A stretch of 64,000 bases of DNA from HKCCE3408 sp038530555. Its GTDB lineage: Bacteria; Pseudomonadota; Alphaproteobacteria; Rhodobacterales; Rhodobacteraceae. A program made the position numbers and the translations under genes. A model generated the notes under the pieces. It made no database searches, was not told the origin of the DNA, and saw only the letters and a program-made list of their open reading frames with translations. Numbering within the stretch: the stretch's first letter is position 1; each line of letters starts with the position of its first letter. The stretch covers positions 1-64,000 of the forward strand of contig JBCBCN010000003.1 of NCBI GenBank assembly GCA_038530555.1. The letters run 5' to 3'. Below, in pieces: positions 1 through 8,465 of the stretch.

Positions 1-47
1 GGGCTTGAGTGTTTTTATGCGCGACCGCTTCGCTGCTTGAGCGCGGG
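1..47. other. Window edge, no gene assigned
   Basis: These bases lie just downstream of the small UxaA-type gene on the minus strand. No start codon with a ribosome site is visible. In related families the catalytic UxaA-type C-terminal protein usually follows the SAF protein, so it may start beyond the window edge; that cannot be checked here. Confidence 0.3.
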
Positions 48-353
48 TTACCACCTCTTCGTCTTCACATTATGCGTGTGCACATGGCCGCCCCGGGCCA
101 CGCCCGCGACCACCTTGCCGATATCCTCGCCGTATTTGATGCAGGTATCGCCCTCCGACAGATCGCTGAGCGCGATCTTATGCCCAATCGGAACATCCGC
201 CCCCGCCGTAAGCCGGAAGGTCGAGTTGTCATGGGTGATGCAGCACAACATATCCGTCCCCGCCACCAGCCCCTCGACCACAACAACACCCACATTGTCG
301 GCCTCCTCATGCACAAGCAAATGCGGAACTTCATTCGGAATAGGATGCGTCAT
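48..353 (-). CDS. SAF-domain UxaA family protein (small subunit type)
   Basis: A 101-residue protein starting at the ATG complementary to 351-353, with an AAAGGA ribosome site just upstream. It looks like the stand-alone SAF domain of altronate dehydratase-type (UxaA) hydro-lyases. Its core begins 'HLLVHEEADNVGVVVVEG', followed by 'GHKIALSDL' and 'YGEDIG', and it ends in a His-rich 'GGHVHTHNV' tail typical of this family. Such small proteins normally act with a larger UxaA C-terminal partner that dehydrates sugar acids; no partner is visible because the window ends downstream. A longer open frame extends upstream to 539, but the family homology begins only at this ATG. The substrate cannot be inferred. 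Confidence 0.8.
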   Translation of the reverse strand: MTHPIPNEVPHLLVHEEADNVGVVVVEGLVAGTDMLCCITHDNSTFRLTAGADVPIGHKIALSDLSEGDTCIKYGEDIGKVVAGVARGGHVHTHNVKTKRW

Positions 354-705
354 CGGGCTGGGTCCTTTTGGGGTTGGAGCGGCGAAACGGCGCTCGGGAT
401 GTGGCGATCTCTTTGGCTGGAGCGATACATAGTGTCGGGTTTTGACGAAAGAGGTTTGAGCTGAGGCCCGGGCGCGAAATGGACGCAAGGCCTGGCTCAG
501 GATCATTCTCGCGCTCTGTTTCGGCATGCGCTTTGGCATAGCAGATTGTGCCAGGCAGCATGCGCCGCCTGTTGTTTCCCGCCGCGATGCTGTTGAGTGC
601 CGCTATGAAGCGTTCAAGCCAGATGCCGGATACCGCGCGCCGAGCCGCGCTGCACAGAGCTTGGTTGGTGGCGGCTGAAGCGCCGACCCCTCGAGAAAGG
701 CGGCT
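354..705. other. Intergenic region between divergent genes
   Basis: This 352-base stretch separates the minus-strand UxaA-type gene from the plus-strand AbrB-type gene, so it should hold both promoters. I see no convincing -35/-10 pair, strong palindrome or small gene. A 76-codon open frame on the minus strand (331-561) has no family features and no good ribosome site. Confidence 0.4.
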
Positions 706-1743
706 ATGCTAGGCCTCGCGCGCACCTACCTGATATCGGGGCTTGGCGTGGCGCTCTTCAGCTTTGCAGGCTTGCCGCTGCCCTGGTTGCTGGGCCCGAT
801 TTTCGCCTGTCTGGCAGCGGCGCTACTGGGCGTTGAGCTCAAGGGATATAAGCCCGTCAACGACGCGATGCGGGCCATTTTGGGCGTGGCTGTCGGCGCC
901 ACGTTGAGCGTGAGCGTTCTCGTCAGCATGCTCGATATGTGGCCGACGCTCCTGTTGATACCGCTGATCATCGCCGCAGCCGGCCTGATCGGTGTGCCCT
1001 ATTTTCAGCGCCTCTGGGGCTTTGATTTCGCCACCAGCTACTACTCCGCCATGCCCGGCGGCCTGCAGGATATGCTGGCCTTTGGCGAGGAGGCCGGTGG
1101 CGATGTGCGGGCGCTTTCGCTGATCCATGCGACGCGGGTTCTGCTGATCGTCGTCTCGCTCCCCTTTCTGCTGCAGGGGATTTGGGGGATCGATCTGACC
1201 AACCCGCCCGGCGCCTCCGCGCTCAGCCTGCCGCCCGGGCAATTGGCCTGGATGGTGGCGGCGGGACTTGTCGGTTGGCAGGTGGCGCGCCTCGTCGGGC
1301 TCTTTGGGGCGTCGATCATCGGGCCGATGATCGCGGCAGGCGCACTGTCAATTGCGGGCATCCTGGAGAACCGCCCGCCCGCCGAGGCGATCTGGGCGGC
1401 ACAGTTTTTCATCGGTATGACAGTGGGGTCCAAGTATTCCGGCATCACGGGCGAGGAGGTGCGCCGCGACGTGGCCGCCGCCCTGGGCTATTGCGTGATC
1501 CTGATCGCCATCGCGGCGGCCTTCACCGAGTTTGTCATCCTTCTGGGCCTCGCCCCACCGCTCGAGGCGCTATTGGCCTTTGCGCCCGGCGGGCAGGCGG
1601 AGATGACGGTTTTGGCTTTGATCTCTGGCGCCGATCTCGCCTTTGTGGTGGCCCATCACTTGCTCAGGATCGTCACGGTGATCATCGGCGCACCGCTGGC
1701 CGCGCGCCTTTTGTCCAGGGATCCGCCCGAGGGACGCCCTTAG
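706..1743 (+). CDS. AbrB-type (duplicated) inner-membrane protein
   Basis: A 345-residue, almost wholly hydrophobic protein with about ten predicted membrane segments. It contains two homologous halves: one has 'AMPGGLQDMLAFGEEAGGD' (about residues 113-131) followed by 'SLIHATRVLLIV', the other 'APGGQAEMTVLAL' followed by 'HHLLRIVTVII'. This internal duplication is the hallmark of the AbrB family, often mislabelled as ammonia monooxygenase or transcriptional regulator and probably a transporter. The ribosome site is GAAAGGCGG. The gene ends 4 bases inside the convergent hpaH gene. A role in exporting or importing a substrate of the neighbouring Hpa pathway is possible but unproven. Confidence 0.85.
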   Translation: MLGLARTYLISGLGVALFSFAGLPLPWLLGPIFACLAAALLGVELKGYKPVNDAMRAILGVAVGATLSVSVLVSMLDMWPTLLLIPLIIAAAGLIGVPYFQRLWGFDFATSYYSAMPGGLQDMLAFGEEAGGDVRALSLIHATRVLLIVVSLPFLLQGIWGIDLTNPPGASALSLPPGQLAWMVAAGLVGWQVARLVGLFGASIIGPMIAAGALSIAGILENRPPAEAIWAAQFFIGMTVGSKYSGITGEEVRRDVAAALGYCVILIAIAAAFTEFVILLGLAPPLEALLAFAPGGQAEMTVLALISGADLAFVVAHHLLRIVTVIIGAPLAARLLSRDPPEGRP

Positions 1744-2540
1744 CCAAAGTCGATGGCCACGTCGCCGAAGGGTCCGAAATCGGCGCGGATCGTGCTGCCC
1801 GGTAGGCATTCGATGGGACGGATAAAGCTGCCCGAAAGGATGATCTGTCCGGCCTTAAGCCGCTGGCCATACTGCGCCATGCGCCGCGCCAGCCAAAGCA
1901 CGCTTTCGACCGGGTCATTGAGCACGCCTGCGCCCAAGCCCGTTTCCTCAACCTCGCCGCCCCGCGCTACGATCGCGCCGGTCCAGCGCAGATCAACCGC
2001 GTCGAGCCGGTGGCGCTGGGGCCCCAGCACCACCCCGGCATTGGCGGCATTGTCGCTAATCGTGTCAAGGACGGTGCGGGTTTGGCCCGTCTCAGGGTCA
2101 CGGCGCAGGATCCGCGTGTCGAGTATTTCCAACGCCGGGGCGACATAATCCGTGGCGGCGATCACCGCCTCACGGGTGATCTCCGCGCCCTCGAGCGGGG
2201 CGCCAAGAACGAAAGCGATCTCGGCCTCAACGCGGGGTTCGATAAATCGGCCTTTGGGCACCTGGCTGCCGTGGTCGAACACCATATCATCGAAGAGGAT
2301 GCCACTATCGGGGATGTCGATACCCAGCGCATTCTGCATCGCCTTGGAGGTCAGGCCGATCTTCCAGCCGATGATGCGGCGGCCCTGGGCGAGTTTGGCG
2401 GCTGAGATGGCCTTTTGCACCGCGTAAGCGTCGTCCATCGCCATGCTGGGATAGGCGCGCGAGATCAGCCCGATCTGCTGACCCGTCGTCTCAGCGCGGA
2501 GCAGCGCCCCGGCGGCATCGATATGGTCTTGCGGCGTCAC
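1740..2540 (-). CDS. hpaH: 2-oxo-hept-3-ene-1,7-dioate hydratase (HpaH)
   Basis: A 266-residue member of the fumarylacetoacetate hydrolase/hydratase fold, matching the usual HpaH length of about 267. It hydrates 2-oxohept-3-enedioate to 4-hydroxy-2-oxoheptanedioate, the substrate of the HpaI aldolase, in homoprotocatechuate meta-cleavage. Visible family features are 'GWKIGLTSKAMQNALGID' near residue 59, the acidic metal-binding 'EPRVEAEIAFVLG' near residue 104, and 'IDFG' at the C terminus. It is the last gene of the hpaF-E-D-decarboxylase-G-H operon and overlaps hpaG by 4 bases. No HpaI aldolase gene follows in this window. A hydratase of the MhpD/catechol branch is the alternative, but the neighbours favour HpaH. 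Confidence 0.88.
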   Translation of the reverse strand: MTPQDHIDAAGALLRAETTGQQIGLISRAYPSMAMDDAYAVQKAISAAKLAQGRRIIGWKIGLTSKAMQNALGIDIPDSGILFDDMVFDHGSQVPKGRFIEPRVEAEIAFVLGAPLEGAEITREAVIAATDYVAPALEILDTRILRRDPETGQTRTVLDTISDNAANAGVVLGPQRHRLDAVDLRWTGAIVARGGEVEETGLGAGVLNDPVESVLWLARRMAQYGQRLKAGQIILSGSFIRPIECLPGSTIRADFGPFGDVAIDFG

Positions 2541-3397
2541 GGCGCCTCGTCCTCGACACTGTTGCGCAAAGTTCCCAGCCCGCTCACCTCGACCTCCACC
2601 ATGTCGCCGGGCGCAAGGTATTGCGGCGGGTCGAGCCGGGCCCCCGCGCCGGTGGGCGTGCCAGTGACGATGATGTCGCCCGGCGCGGGCGCCATGAAGG
2701 TCGAGATATAGGCGATCTGGCGACGCACCGGGAACAGCATGCGCGCGACGGCATCGTCCTGGCGGAGCGCGCCGTTCACGCGGGTGGTGATGCGCGCCTC
2801 ATCGAGCTGGGCCGGGTCTTCGAAAGGCACGAGCCAGGGGCCCATGGCGCCCGATTTCTCCCAGTTCTTGCCCTGCGTGACGTTAAATTTGGCATGCCGC
2901 ACCCAGTCGCGGATTGTGCCTTCGTTGCAGATCGTCAGCGCGGCGATGTGATCATAGGCCTGCGCCTCGGGGATGCGGCGGCCTGGGCGGCCGATCACCA
3001 CGGCGATCTCGCCTTCATAGTCGAGCATATGGCTTTCGGGCGGGCGGATCAGCGGGCGGTTATGGCCGGTGAAGCCGCTGGGGAAGCGCGGGAACAGCGA
3101 CATGTGTTGGGGCGCCTCGCTGCCGTCTTTGTATTCGGCGTTGCGGTCCGGGAAATTGACGCCCACGCAGAGTATGCGCCGCGCCTCTGGCAGGACCGCC
3201 TCATAGCGGAACGGCGTGTCGGACGCCGGGCGGGTTTGGGCGGCTTCAGCGAGATCCGCCAGCCCACCGGCGGCGACCGCGTCAAAGAGCGTGGGCCAGG
3301 CCGAGAACGCATCGGTGAGGTCGACAAAGCCCGCCTCGGTGACCGCGCCGTACCGGCGGGCGGTCTCGCCGTGCCAGGTGACAGTCGCGAATTTCAT
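2537..3397 (-). CDS. hpaG: Single-domain FAH protein, HpaG-type decarboxylase/isomerase
   Basis: A 286-residue fumarylacetoacetate hydrolase-family protein. In the Hpa pathway this family decarboxylates 5-oxopent-3-ene-1,2,5-tricarboxylate (OPET). The core is visible as 'ILCVGVNFPDRNAEY', the metal-ligand region 'HMLDYEGEIAVVIG' (about residues 122-135) and 'GDIIVTGTPTGAGARLDPP' toward the C terminus. Classical HpaG of enteric bacteria is a tandem two-domain protein; this one has a single domain, as is common in alphaproteobacteria. It overlaps the decarboxylase gene upstream and hpaH downstream by 4 bases each, implying translational coupling. A generic FAH hydrolase is the alternative; context makes HpaG likely. 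Confidence 0.82.
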   Translation of the reverse strand: MKFATVTWHGETARRYGAVTEAGFVDLTDAFSAWPTLFDAVAAGGLADLAEAAQTRPASDTPFRYEAVLPEARRILCVGVNFPDRNAEYKDGSEAPQHMSLFPRFPSGFTGHNRPLIRPPESHMLDYEGEIAVVIGRPGRRIPEAQAYDHIAALTICNEGTIRDWVRHAKFNVTQGKNWEKSGAMGPWLVPFEDPAQLDEARITTRVNGALRQDDAVARMLFPVRRQIAYISTFMAPAPGDIIVTGTPTGAGARLDPPQYLAPGDMVEVEVSGLGTLRNSVEDEAP

Positions 3398-4791
3398 GCC
3401 AGGCCCTTCCAGATCTCACCGACGACCTGGGGGATCATCATCACATCGGCGCGGGTCGTGTCGAACTGACCCACCTGCACGCGGATCATCCGGCGCCCCG
3501 CGAAGCTACCCTGGGTGAGATAGATCCGCCCATCGTCATTGATGGCATCGACCAAAAGCTGTTGAGCGTCATCATCGCCGGGCGCGCGGAAGCTAAAGAG
3601 GCTCAGCATCGGCTCGGTCACGATCTCAAATCCCGGCAGCGCGGCGATGGCCTGGGCCGCATCATTCGCCCAGGCCACGTGGTTGCGGATCCGGGCGCGC
3701 AGCGCCTCAAGCCCGTAGGCGCGGATCAGAAACCACAGCTTGAGCGCGCGGAAGCGGCGGCCCAGCGGGATCGTCCATTCGGAGTAATTCACGACCCCGC
3801 CGCCACTTGTCTTGAGGTATTCCGGCTCGATCTTCAGCGTGCTGAGTTGCGGCGTGGGATCGGCCAGGAACTGCACCGAGCAGTCAAACTGCGCGCCCAG
3901 CCATTTATGCGGGTTGAAAACGATGCTGTCGAACCCCTCCACCCCGTTCCAAAAGGCCGCGCGGTATTCGGGGCAGATCATCGCCGCCCCGGCCCAGGCA
4001 GCATCGAGATGGGTGTAGAGGTCATAGGCGCGGGCGACCTGGATCACGGCGGAAAGGTCGTCGGAGGCGCCCACGCCCGTGCCCCCGGTGGCCGCGATGA
4101 TCCCGGCAGGTGTGTGGCCCGCGGCGAGATCGGCCGCAATGGCGGCCCTGAGCGCGTCTATGTCCATCGCGTGGTTCGGGCCTTGGACCGGCAGCTTGAC
4201 CAGGTTGTCCTGGCCCACGCCCGCCACCCAGATCGCCCGGTCGATGGAGGAATGCACCTCAGACGAGCAATAGATCCGAAGCGCGCCCTTGCCCGCCAGC
4301 CCGTCGCGGTTGCCGGTGAAGCCCGTCGCCCGTTCGCGCATCGTGAGAACCGCCGAGAGCGTGGCCGAGGACGCGCTGTCTTGGATTACGCCGGTAAAGC
4401 CCTCGGGCAGATCCAGCGCCTGGCGCAGCCAATCGATCATCGCGCCTTCAAGTTCCGTCGCCGCCGGAGAGGTCTGCCACAGCATACATTGCGGCGCGAT
4501 GATGCTCACCAGCATCTCGGCCAGCATCGAGGGCGGCGCGGCATTGGCGGGGAAATACGCGAAAAAGCGCGGATGCTGCCAATGGGTGATGCCCGGCATG
4601 ATGATGCGCTCGAAATCGGCCATCACCGTCTCCATCGGTTGCGGCGCCTCGGGCGGGGCGGGCTCAATCTGGGCGGCGATCTCACCCGGCGCGGTCTGGG
4701 CGCGGACGGGGCGGCCGGGCAGGTCGCGGTGATAGTCGGCGGCCCAATCGGCGATGTGGCGGCCCCAATGGCTGAACTCCTCCCACTCCAT
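3394..4791 (-). CDS. PLP-dependent aromatic-L-amino-acid decarboxylase
   Basis: A 465-residue group II decarboxylase. By my count the PLP lysine is K296 in 'FNPHKWLGAQFDC', the pyridine-binding aspartate is D263 in 'THLDAAWAG', and the cofactor-stacking histidine is H180 in 'SSEVHSS'. The N-terminal 'PRFFAYFPANAAPPSMLAEM' is typical of DOPA/tyrosine/tryptophan decarboxylases. It converts an aromatic amino acid to its amine plus CO2 in the cytoplasm. Its position inside the homoprotocatechuate operon, between hpaD and hpaG with a 5-base gap and a 4-base overlap, suggests tyrosine or DOPA as substrate. With the amine oxidase at 8466-9785 it would make 4-hydroxy- or 3,4-dihydroxyphenylacetaldehyde. 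The exact substrate is inference. Confidence 0.9.
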   Translation of the reverse strand: MEWEEFSHWGRHIADWAADYHRDLPGRPVRAQTAPGEIAAQIEPAPPEAPQPMETVMADFERIIMPGITHWQHPRFFAYFPANAAPPSMLAEMLVSIIAPQCMLWQTSPAATELEGAMIDWLRQALDLPEGFTGVIQDSASSATLSAVLTMRERATGFTGNRDGLAGKGALRIYCSSEVHSSIDRAIWVAGVGQDNLVKLPVQGPNHAMDIDALRAAIAADLAAGHTPAGIIAATGGTGVGASDDLSAVIQVARAYDLYTHLDAAWAGAAMICPEYRAAFWNGVEGFDSIVFNPHKWLGAQFDCSVQFLADPTPQLSTLKIEPEYLKTSGGGVVNYSEWTIPLGRRFRALKLWFLIRAYGLEALRARIRNHVAWANDAAQAIAALPGFEIVTEPMLSLFSFRAPGDDDAQQLLVDAINDDGRIYLTQGSFAGRRMIRVQVGQFDTTRADVMMIPQVVGEIWKGLA

Positions 4792-4796
4792 GGCGG

Positions 4797-5780
4797 TCAG
4801 GGCGCCATGATCGGCGCGGCGCCGAGGCTGGAGGCGTGTGTATCGACACCCACGAAGGGCGCGCCCTCTTCGAACCAGGAGCGCGGGGCAGCGGCGCCCC
4901 AGAGCGTTTGGCGTTGGGGATCCTTAAGGTCCCATTTGATGGGTTCGAGATCGGGATCGACGGTCTGGTAATCGGAGCAATAGATCTCGGTTCGGTGGCC
5001 GTCAGGGTCACGGATATAAAGAAAGAACGCGTTGGAGATGCCGTGCCGCCCCGGGCCGCGTTCGATATTGGCGACGTAGCCGGTGGTCGCCATCAGATCG
5101 AGCAGGTCGATGATGTTGAGCGGCGTGGGCACCCAGTAGGCCACGTGGTGCAGGCGCGGCCCGGTGCCGTTGGTGAACGCGATGTCGTGCACGCCGCCCT
5201 TGCGGTGCATCCAGGCCGCCCAGAGCCGCCCGCTCTCGGCGTCTTCGGTATATTCGGTCACGCGGAAGCCGAAATCAGCGTAGAAGGCGGCCGCTGCGTC
5301 CACATCGGCGCTGAAGCAGTTGAAGTGATCGATCCGGAGCGGTTTGACCCCGCGATAGCGCGCATAGTCTTGGTGGATCGGCGGCAAGCGGTCCATCCGG
5401 TGATAAAACTCCAGCGGGATCCCGGCATTGTCGCGGGTCACGAGCGTGCGGCCTTGGAAGGGCCGCTCGACCCAGTCCACCGGCTGCCCCTTGGCGGCGA
5501 AATAGGCATGGGCGCGGTCAAGATCGGCCTCATCGAAGGTTTTGAAGCCGAGAATGTCGACGGTGCCGGGATGGTCCGAGCGCTGCAGGATCAGGCTGTG
5601 ATGGCCCCGTTCCTCAAGCGCGCGGAGATAGATCCGGTCGCTGTCCTCGTGCGAGATCTGGAGGCCGAGCGTTTCTACGTAAAAGGCCCGCGAGGCGGCC
5701 AGATCGGCGACGTTGAGGCAGGCATGGCTCAGCCGGATCGTGTTGAAGGCGGGGTAGAGGTTGTGGGGTGGAAGGGGCAT
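4797..5780 (-). CDS. hpaD: 3,4-dihydroxyphenylacetate 2,3-dioxygenase (HpaD)
   Basis: A 327-residue extradiol dioxygenase of the vicinal-oxygen-chelate superfamily. It opens homoprotocatechuate to 5-carboxymethyl-2-hydroxymuconate semialdehyde. Two glyoxalase-like modules are visible, about residues 14-130 and 148-270. By my count the Fe(II) ligands in the second are H152 ('RIDHFNC'), one of H211/H212 ('RLHHVAYW') and E265 ('HRTEIYCSD'), matching the well-studied HPCD enzymes. The C-terminal lid segment 'WEDP/WDLKDPQ' type is present. It lies downstream of hpaE across a 185-base gap, the only sizeable gap in the operon, and 5 bases before the decarboxylase gene. Confidence 0.92.
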   Translation of the reverse strand: MPLPPHNLYPAFNTIRLSHACLNVADLAASRAFYVETLGLQISHEDSDRIYLRALEERGHHSLILQRSDHPGTVDILGFKTFDEADLDRAHAYFAAKGQPVDWVERPFQGRTLVTRDNAGIPLEFYHRMDRLPPIHQDYARYRGVKPLRIDHFNCFSADVDAAAAFYADFGFRVTEYTEDAESGRLWAAWMHRKGGVHDIAFTNGTGPRLHHVAYWVPTPLNIIDLLDLMATTGYVANIERGPGRHGISNAFFLYIRDPDGHRTEIYCSDYQTVDPDLEPIKWDLKDPQRQTLWGAAAPRSWFEEGAPFVGVDTHASSLGAAPIMAP

Positions 5781-5834
5781 GGCGGGGGCTCTTAACGATC
5801 AGGGATTGCGCCGCGATTGCGCGCGCCGCGGTAG

Positions 5835-5855
5835 GCGAGGGACGCTGTCCCTCGC
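5835..5855. repeat. Perfect 9-bp hairpin in hpaE-hpaD gap
   Basis: GCGAGGGAC and GTCCCTCGC are perfect inverted arms around a GCT loop. About 15 bases further on the plus strand comes 'GGAGTATTTTTGGAAAAATG', a string I associate with dispersed intergenic elements in Rhodobacterales (from memory, not searched). On the transcribed minus strand the stem is not followed by a T run, so it is not a normal terminator for hpaE. It could stabilise or cleave the hpa transcript. Confidence 0.45.
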
Positions 5856-5965
5856 GCTCCCTGGAGTATTTTTGGAAAAATGAAGGCAGCTGAGATCGCA
5901 GACCAAAATAACCGGTAGGATAGCTTGCATAGCCGGGACAGGCGGAACTGGCGCATGGCACGGCA

Positions 5966-7474
5966 TCACTCCGCCCCCAACCGCGTGATCTTATGCCGCC
6001 CGGTGGCAAAACCGATATGCTTTTGCTCCATGTAAAACTCGAACGACCAGTCGCCGCCGTCGCGCCCGATGCCTGAGGCTTTCACACCGCCAAACGGCGT
6101 TGGCAGGTGACGAACGTTTTCGGAATTGACCCAGATCATCCCGGCCTCAAGCCGGTCCGTGAAGCGCAGGGCGCGGGTCAGGTCATTGGTCCAAAGATAG
6201 CCTGTCAGGCCGTAGGGGATGTCATTGGCGAGGCTAAGCGCCTCCTCCTCGGTCGTGAACGCGATCGAAGTGAGGACCGGGCCGAAGATTTCTTCCTGGG
6301 CGATGCGCATGGCGTTGGTGGCGCCGGTAAAAAGCGTCGGGCGAACGTAGTAGCCCCCCGGTTCAGTCTGCCCGCCCGCCGCGATATTAGCGCCCTCCCC
6401 GCGGGCGATGTCGAAGTAGCCTGTCACTTTATCGAAATGCTCTTGGCTGATCAAAGGACCCACTTCTGTCGCCGGGTCCAGGGGATGGCCCAGCTTGATG
6501 CGTTTAACGCGCTCGATCAGTTTGGCCTCGAATTCGGCGCGAACGTTTTCTTGTATAAGAAGCCGCGAGGACGACGTGCACCGCTCGCCGTTGATCGAGT
6601 AGATCATGAAGATCACCGCATCAAGCGCGCGGTCGAGATCGGCATCTTCAAAGACGATCACAGGGTTTTTGCCGCCGAGCTCTAGGTGGTTGCGCTTGAG
6701 CGTGTCAGCGCCCTGTTTGACGATCTGGCTGCCCGTGCGGCTTTCGCCGACGAAAGCGATGGCGCGGATAAGGGGATGTTCGCAAAGCGCCCGGCCCGCC
6801 TCTTCGCCGAAACCATTCACCGTATTGAGCACACCGGGCGGCAGGCCCGCATCTTCGGCGATCTCGACAAGTAGGCGCGCGGTCAGGGGTGAGGCCTCGG
6901 CCGGTTTGTGCACCACAGTGCAGCCCGCCGCCAGCGCAGGCGCGATCTTCCAGGTCGACAACATGAAGGGTGTGTTCCAGGGCGTGATCACCCCGACCGG
7001 GCCGATGGGCACGCGGGTGGTGACGTTCATCAGGCTAGGCGATTTGAGGTGCTGGCCGTCCCGGGCCTGGACGACTTGGTCGGCGAAATAGCGGAAGTTT
7101 TCGGCCCCGCGCAGGGCGGCTTTGGACATGAATTTGAGCGCTTGGCCGCTGTCCCAGCATTCACACAGCGCGATCTCTTCGGCGCGGGCCTCGATCCCTT
7201 CGGCGATGCGAATGAGGATGGCGCGCCGCTCCCGCGCGGGCATGTCGCGCCAGGAGGCAAAAGCATCCGCCGCCGCGCGCGCGGCCCGGTCGATATCGGC
7301 GGCAGAGCCCTGGGCGACCTGGCAGATGACGCTCTTGTCGACGGGGGAGATGCTGTCGAATGTGCCTGCCGCCCCGGGGCGATCCTCTCCGCCGATGCGG
7401 TTGGCGATGCCGTCGCTTTGGAACCGCTGGAGGTAGCCCGCGAGCTTGGCGAGGTTGTCGTCCAAGGCGCTCAT
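5966..7474 (-). CDS. hpaE: 5-carboxymethyl-2-hydroxymuconate semialdehyde dehydrogenase (HpaE)
   Basis: A 502-residue aldehyde dehydrogenase that oxidises the HpaD ring-cleavage product with NAD. Visible signatures are 'VITPWNTPFML' near residue 162, the general base E265 in 'LELGGKNP', and the nucleophile C299 in 'NGERCTSSSRL'. The HpaE subfamily features 'HKPAEASPLTARLL' and 'FYMEQKHIGFATGRHKI' near the C terminus are also present. The start overlaps the hpaF stop by 4 bases, so translation is coupled. It sits in the operon order F-E-D, consistent with the role. Confidence 0.92.
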   Translation of the reverse strand: MSALDDNLAKLAGYLQRFQSDGIANRIGGEDRPGAAGTFDSISPVDKSVICQVAQGSAADIDRAARAAADAFASWRDMPARERRAILIRIAEGIEARAEEIALCECWDSGQALKFMSKAALRGAENFRYFADQVVQARDGQHLKSPSLMNVTTRVPIGPVGVITPWNTPFMLSTWKIAPALAAGCTVVHKPAEASPLTARLLVEIAEDAGLPPGVLNTVNGFGEEAGRALCEHPLIRAIAFVGESRTGSQIVKQGADTLKRNHLELGGKNPVIVFEDADLDRALDAVIFMIYSINGERCTSSSRLLIQENVRAEFEAKLIERVKRIKLGHPLDPATEVGPLISQEHFDKVTGYFDIARGEGANIAAGGQTEPGGYYVRPTLFTGATNAMRIAQEEIFGPVLTSIAFTTEEEALSLANDIPYGLTGYLWTNDLTRALRFTDRLEAGMIWVNSENVRHLPTPFGGVKASGIGRDGGDWSFEFYMEQKHIGFATGRHKITRLGAE

Positions 7475-7860
7475 ACCGAGCCCTCCAAATGGTCGCGGAT
7501 ATTGCCGAATTTAGGGGCCAGAGCGGCGTTGATCTCCCGCAGCTCGGCCGAGAGCGCGATGGAATGGTGCGCCATCGCCGGGGCCATAGCGGCCTTAAGC
7601 GCGGCGAATATGCGCCCTATTGCATCCTCTTTAACGGCCTGCTCGCGGCCCTCACGAAGACGCAGGGTGAGATCGACGAAGCCGTGCTTTGCCTGACCGT
7701 CGGCAATGGCCACGTGGTCGACGCGGACGGCGCGCACCCGGATACCCGGCATGGGCAGGGCATCGATCTGGGCCGCAGCGCGGCGGATCTTTTCGCAAAG
7801 CGCCGCCATATCCACGAGCGTCTCCAGATTGGCTGAATATTCGATGTGGATATGGGGCAC
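7471..7860 (-). CDS. hpaF: 5-carboxymethyl-2-hydroxymuconate delta-isomerase (HpaF)
   Basis: A 129-residue tautomerase of the 4-oxalocrotonate tautomerase superfamily, the usual CHMI length. The start is a GTG (complement of 7858-7860) preceded by AAGGA. Removal of the initiator leaves proline as residue 1 ('PHIHIEYSANLE'), the catalytic base in this family. It converts 5-carboxymethyl-2-hydroxymuconate to the 5-oxo isomer for decarboxylation by HpaG. It is the first gene of the operon and is transcribed divergently from hpaR, from which it is separated by a palindromic site. Confidence 0.88.
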   Translation of the reverse strand: MPHIHIEYSANLETLVDMAALCEKIRRAAAQIDALPMPGIRVRAVRVDHVAIADGQAKHGFVDLTLRLREGREQAVKEDAIGRIFAALKAAMAPAMAHHSIALSAELREINAALAPKFGNIRDHLEGSV

Positions 7861-7877
7861 GATTAGTCCTTAACACA

Positions 7878-7900
7878 TTAATTATTGCGAAGTTAATTAA
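7878..7900. promoter_or_regulatory. Probable HpaR operator
   Basis: TTAATTA (7878-7884) and TAATTAA (7894-7900) form a perfect inverted repeat with a 9-base spacer, in an AT-rich patch between divergent hpaF and hpaR. An overlapping wider repeat TTAAC/GTTAA spans 7870-7896. MarR-family repressors bind this kind of short palindrome, so autoregulation and control of the hpa operon are expected (inference). Confidence 0.6.
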
Positions 7901-7941
7901 ATCCGTTGCCCGCTGTCAAGCATCGCCCTAGACTGGCGCCC

Positions 7942-8382
7942 ATGACGCAGCAGACCTCCCTGCCCTCGACCGCGCGGTCCCTCCCCATCGCGCTTTTGCG
8001 AGCCCGGGAAGGTGTCATGGGGCCGATCCGGGAGATGCTGACCGATACCGGCATCACAGAGCAGCAATGGCGCGTGTTGCGCGTGCTCGAGGAGTTCGGC
8101 GAGATGGACACCAAAACGCTGGCCCAGCGCGCGAGCCTGCTGTTCCCGAGCCTGACACGGATTGCGGCCACGCTGAACGAAAAGGGCCTGGTGACGCAAA
8201 CCCGTGATACGGGCGACCGTCGCCGTCAGTTGGTGGCCGTGACCGCAGAGGGACGCGCGCTGATCGAAGCCCATGCAGCCGAGGCCAGCCGGATCGCGGC
8301 GGGGTTCCGCGAAAGCCTGGGCGCGGAACGCTATGAAGAGTTGCTCGATCTGCTCGCGCTTCTTGCACCGAAAGAGCGCTAA
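7942..8382 (+). CDS. hpaR: MarR-type homoprotocatechuate operon regulator (HpaR)
   Basis: A 146-residue winged-helix regulator beginning at the ATG at 7942; a TTG at 7906 gives a longer but less likely frame. The family core is visible: 'GITEQQWRVLRVLEEFGEMD' (about residues 37-56), the recognition region 'FPSLTRIAATLNEKGLV', and the wing 'DTGDRRRQLVAVTAEG'. HpaR proteins repress homoprotocatechuate genes until the aromatic acid binds. It is divergent from the hpaF-E-D operon and shares a promoter region holding a perfect TTAATTA/TAATTAA palindrome. Confidence 0.88.
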   Translation: MTQQTSLPSTARSLPIALLRAREGVMGPIREMLTDTGITEQQWRVLRVLEEFGEMDTKTLAQRASLLFPSLTRIAATLNEKGLVTQTRDTGDRRRQLVAVTAEGRALIEAHAAEASRIAAGFRESLGAERYEELLDLLALLAPKER

Positions 8383-8465
8383 AGCGTCCAGCCTTAACCT
8401 CAAGACAAGAAATACCCTGCCGCGTTTCGCGCTCTGCGGACATTTCGCTCAAACGATGGGTCAGC

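Noticed and set aside
331..561. 76-codon minus-strand frame upstream of the UxaA-type gene
   Set aside because: No homology features and overlaps the real ribosome site region of the UxaA-type gene.
3562..4971. Long plus-strand open frame (469 codons) opposite the decarboxylase and hpaD
   Set aside because: High-GC codon shadow: low-complexity Arg/Gly/Ala sequence, no family motifs, while the minus-strand frame has an intact PLP decarboxylase.
5835..5855. Intrinsic terminator between hpaE and hpaD
   Set aside because: On the transcribed strand the stem is followed by CTACCGCGG rather than a T run, so termination of the hpa operon here is unlikely.
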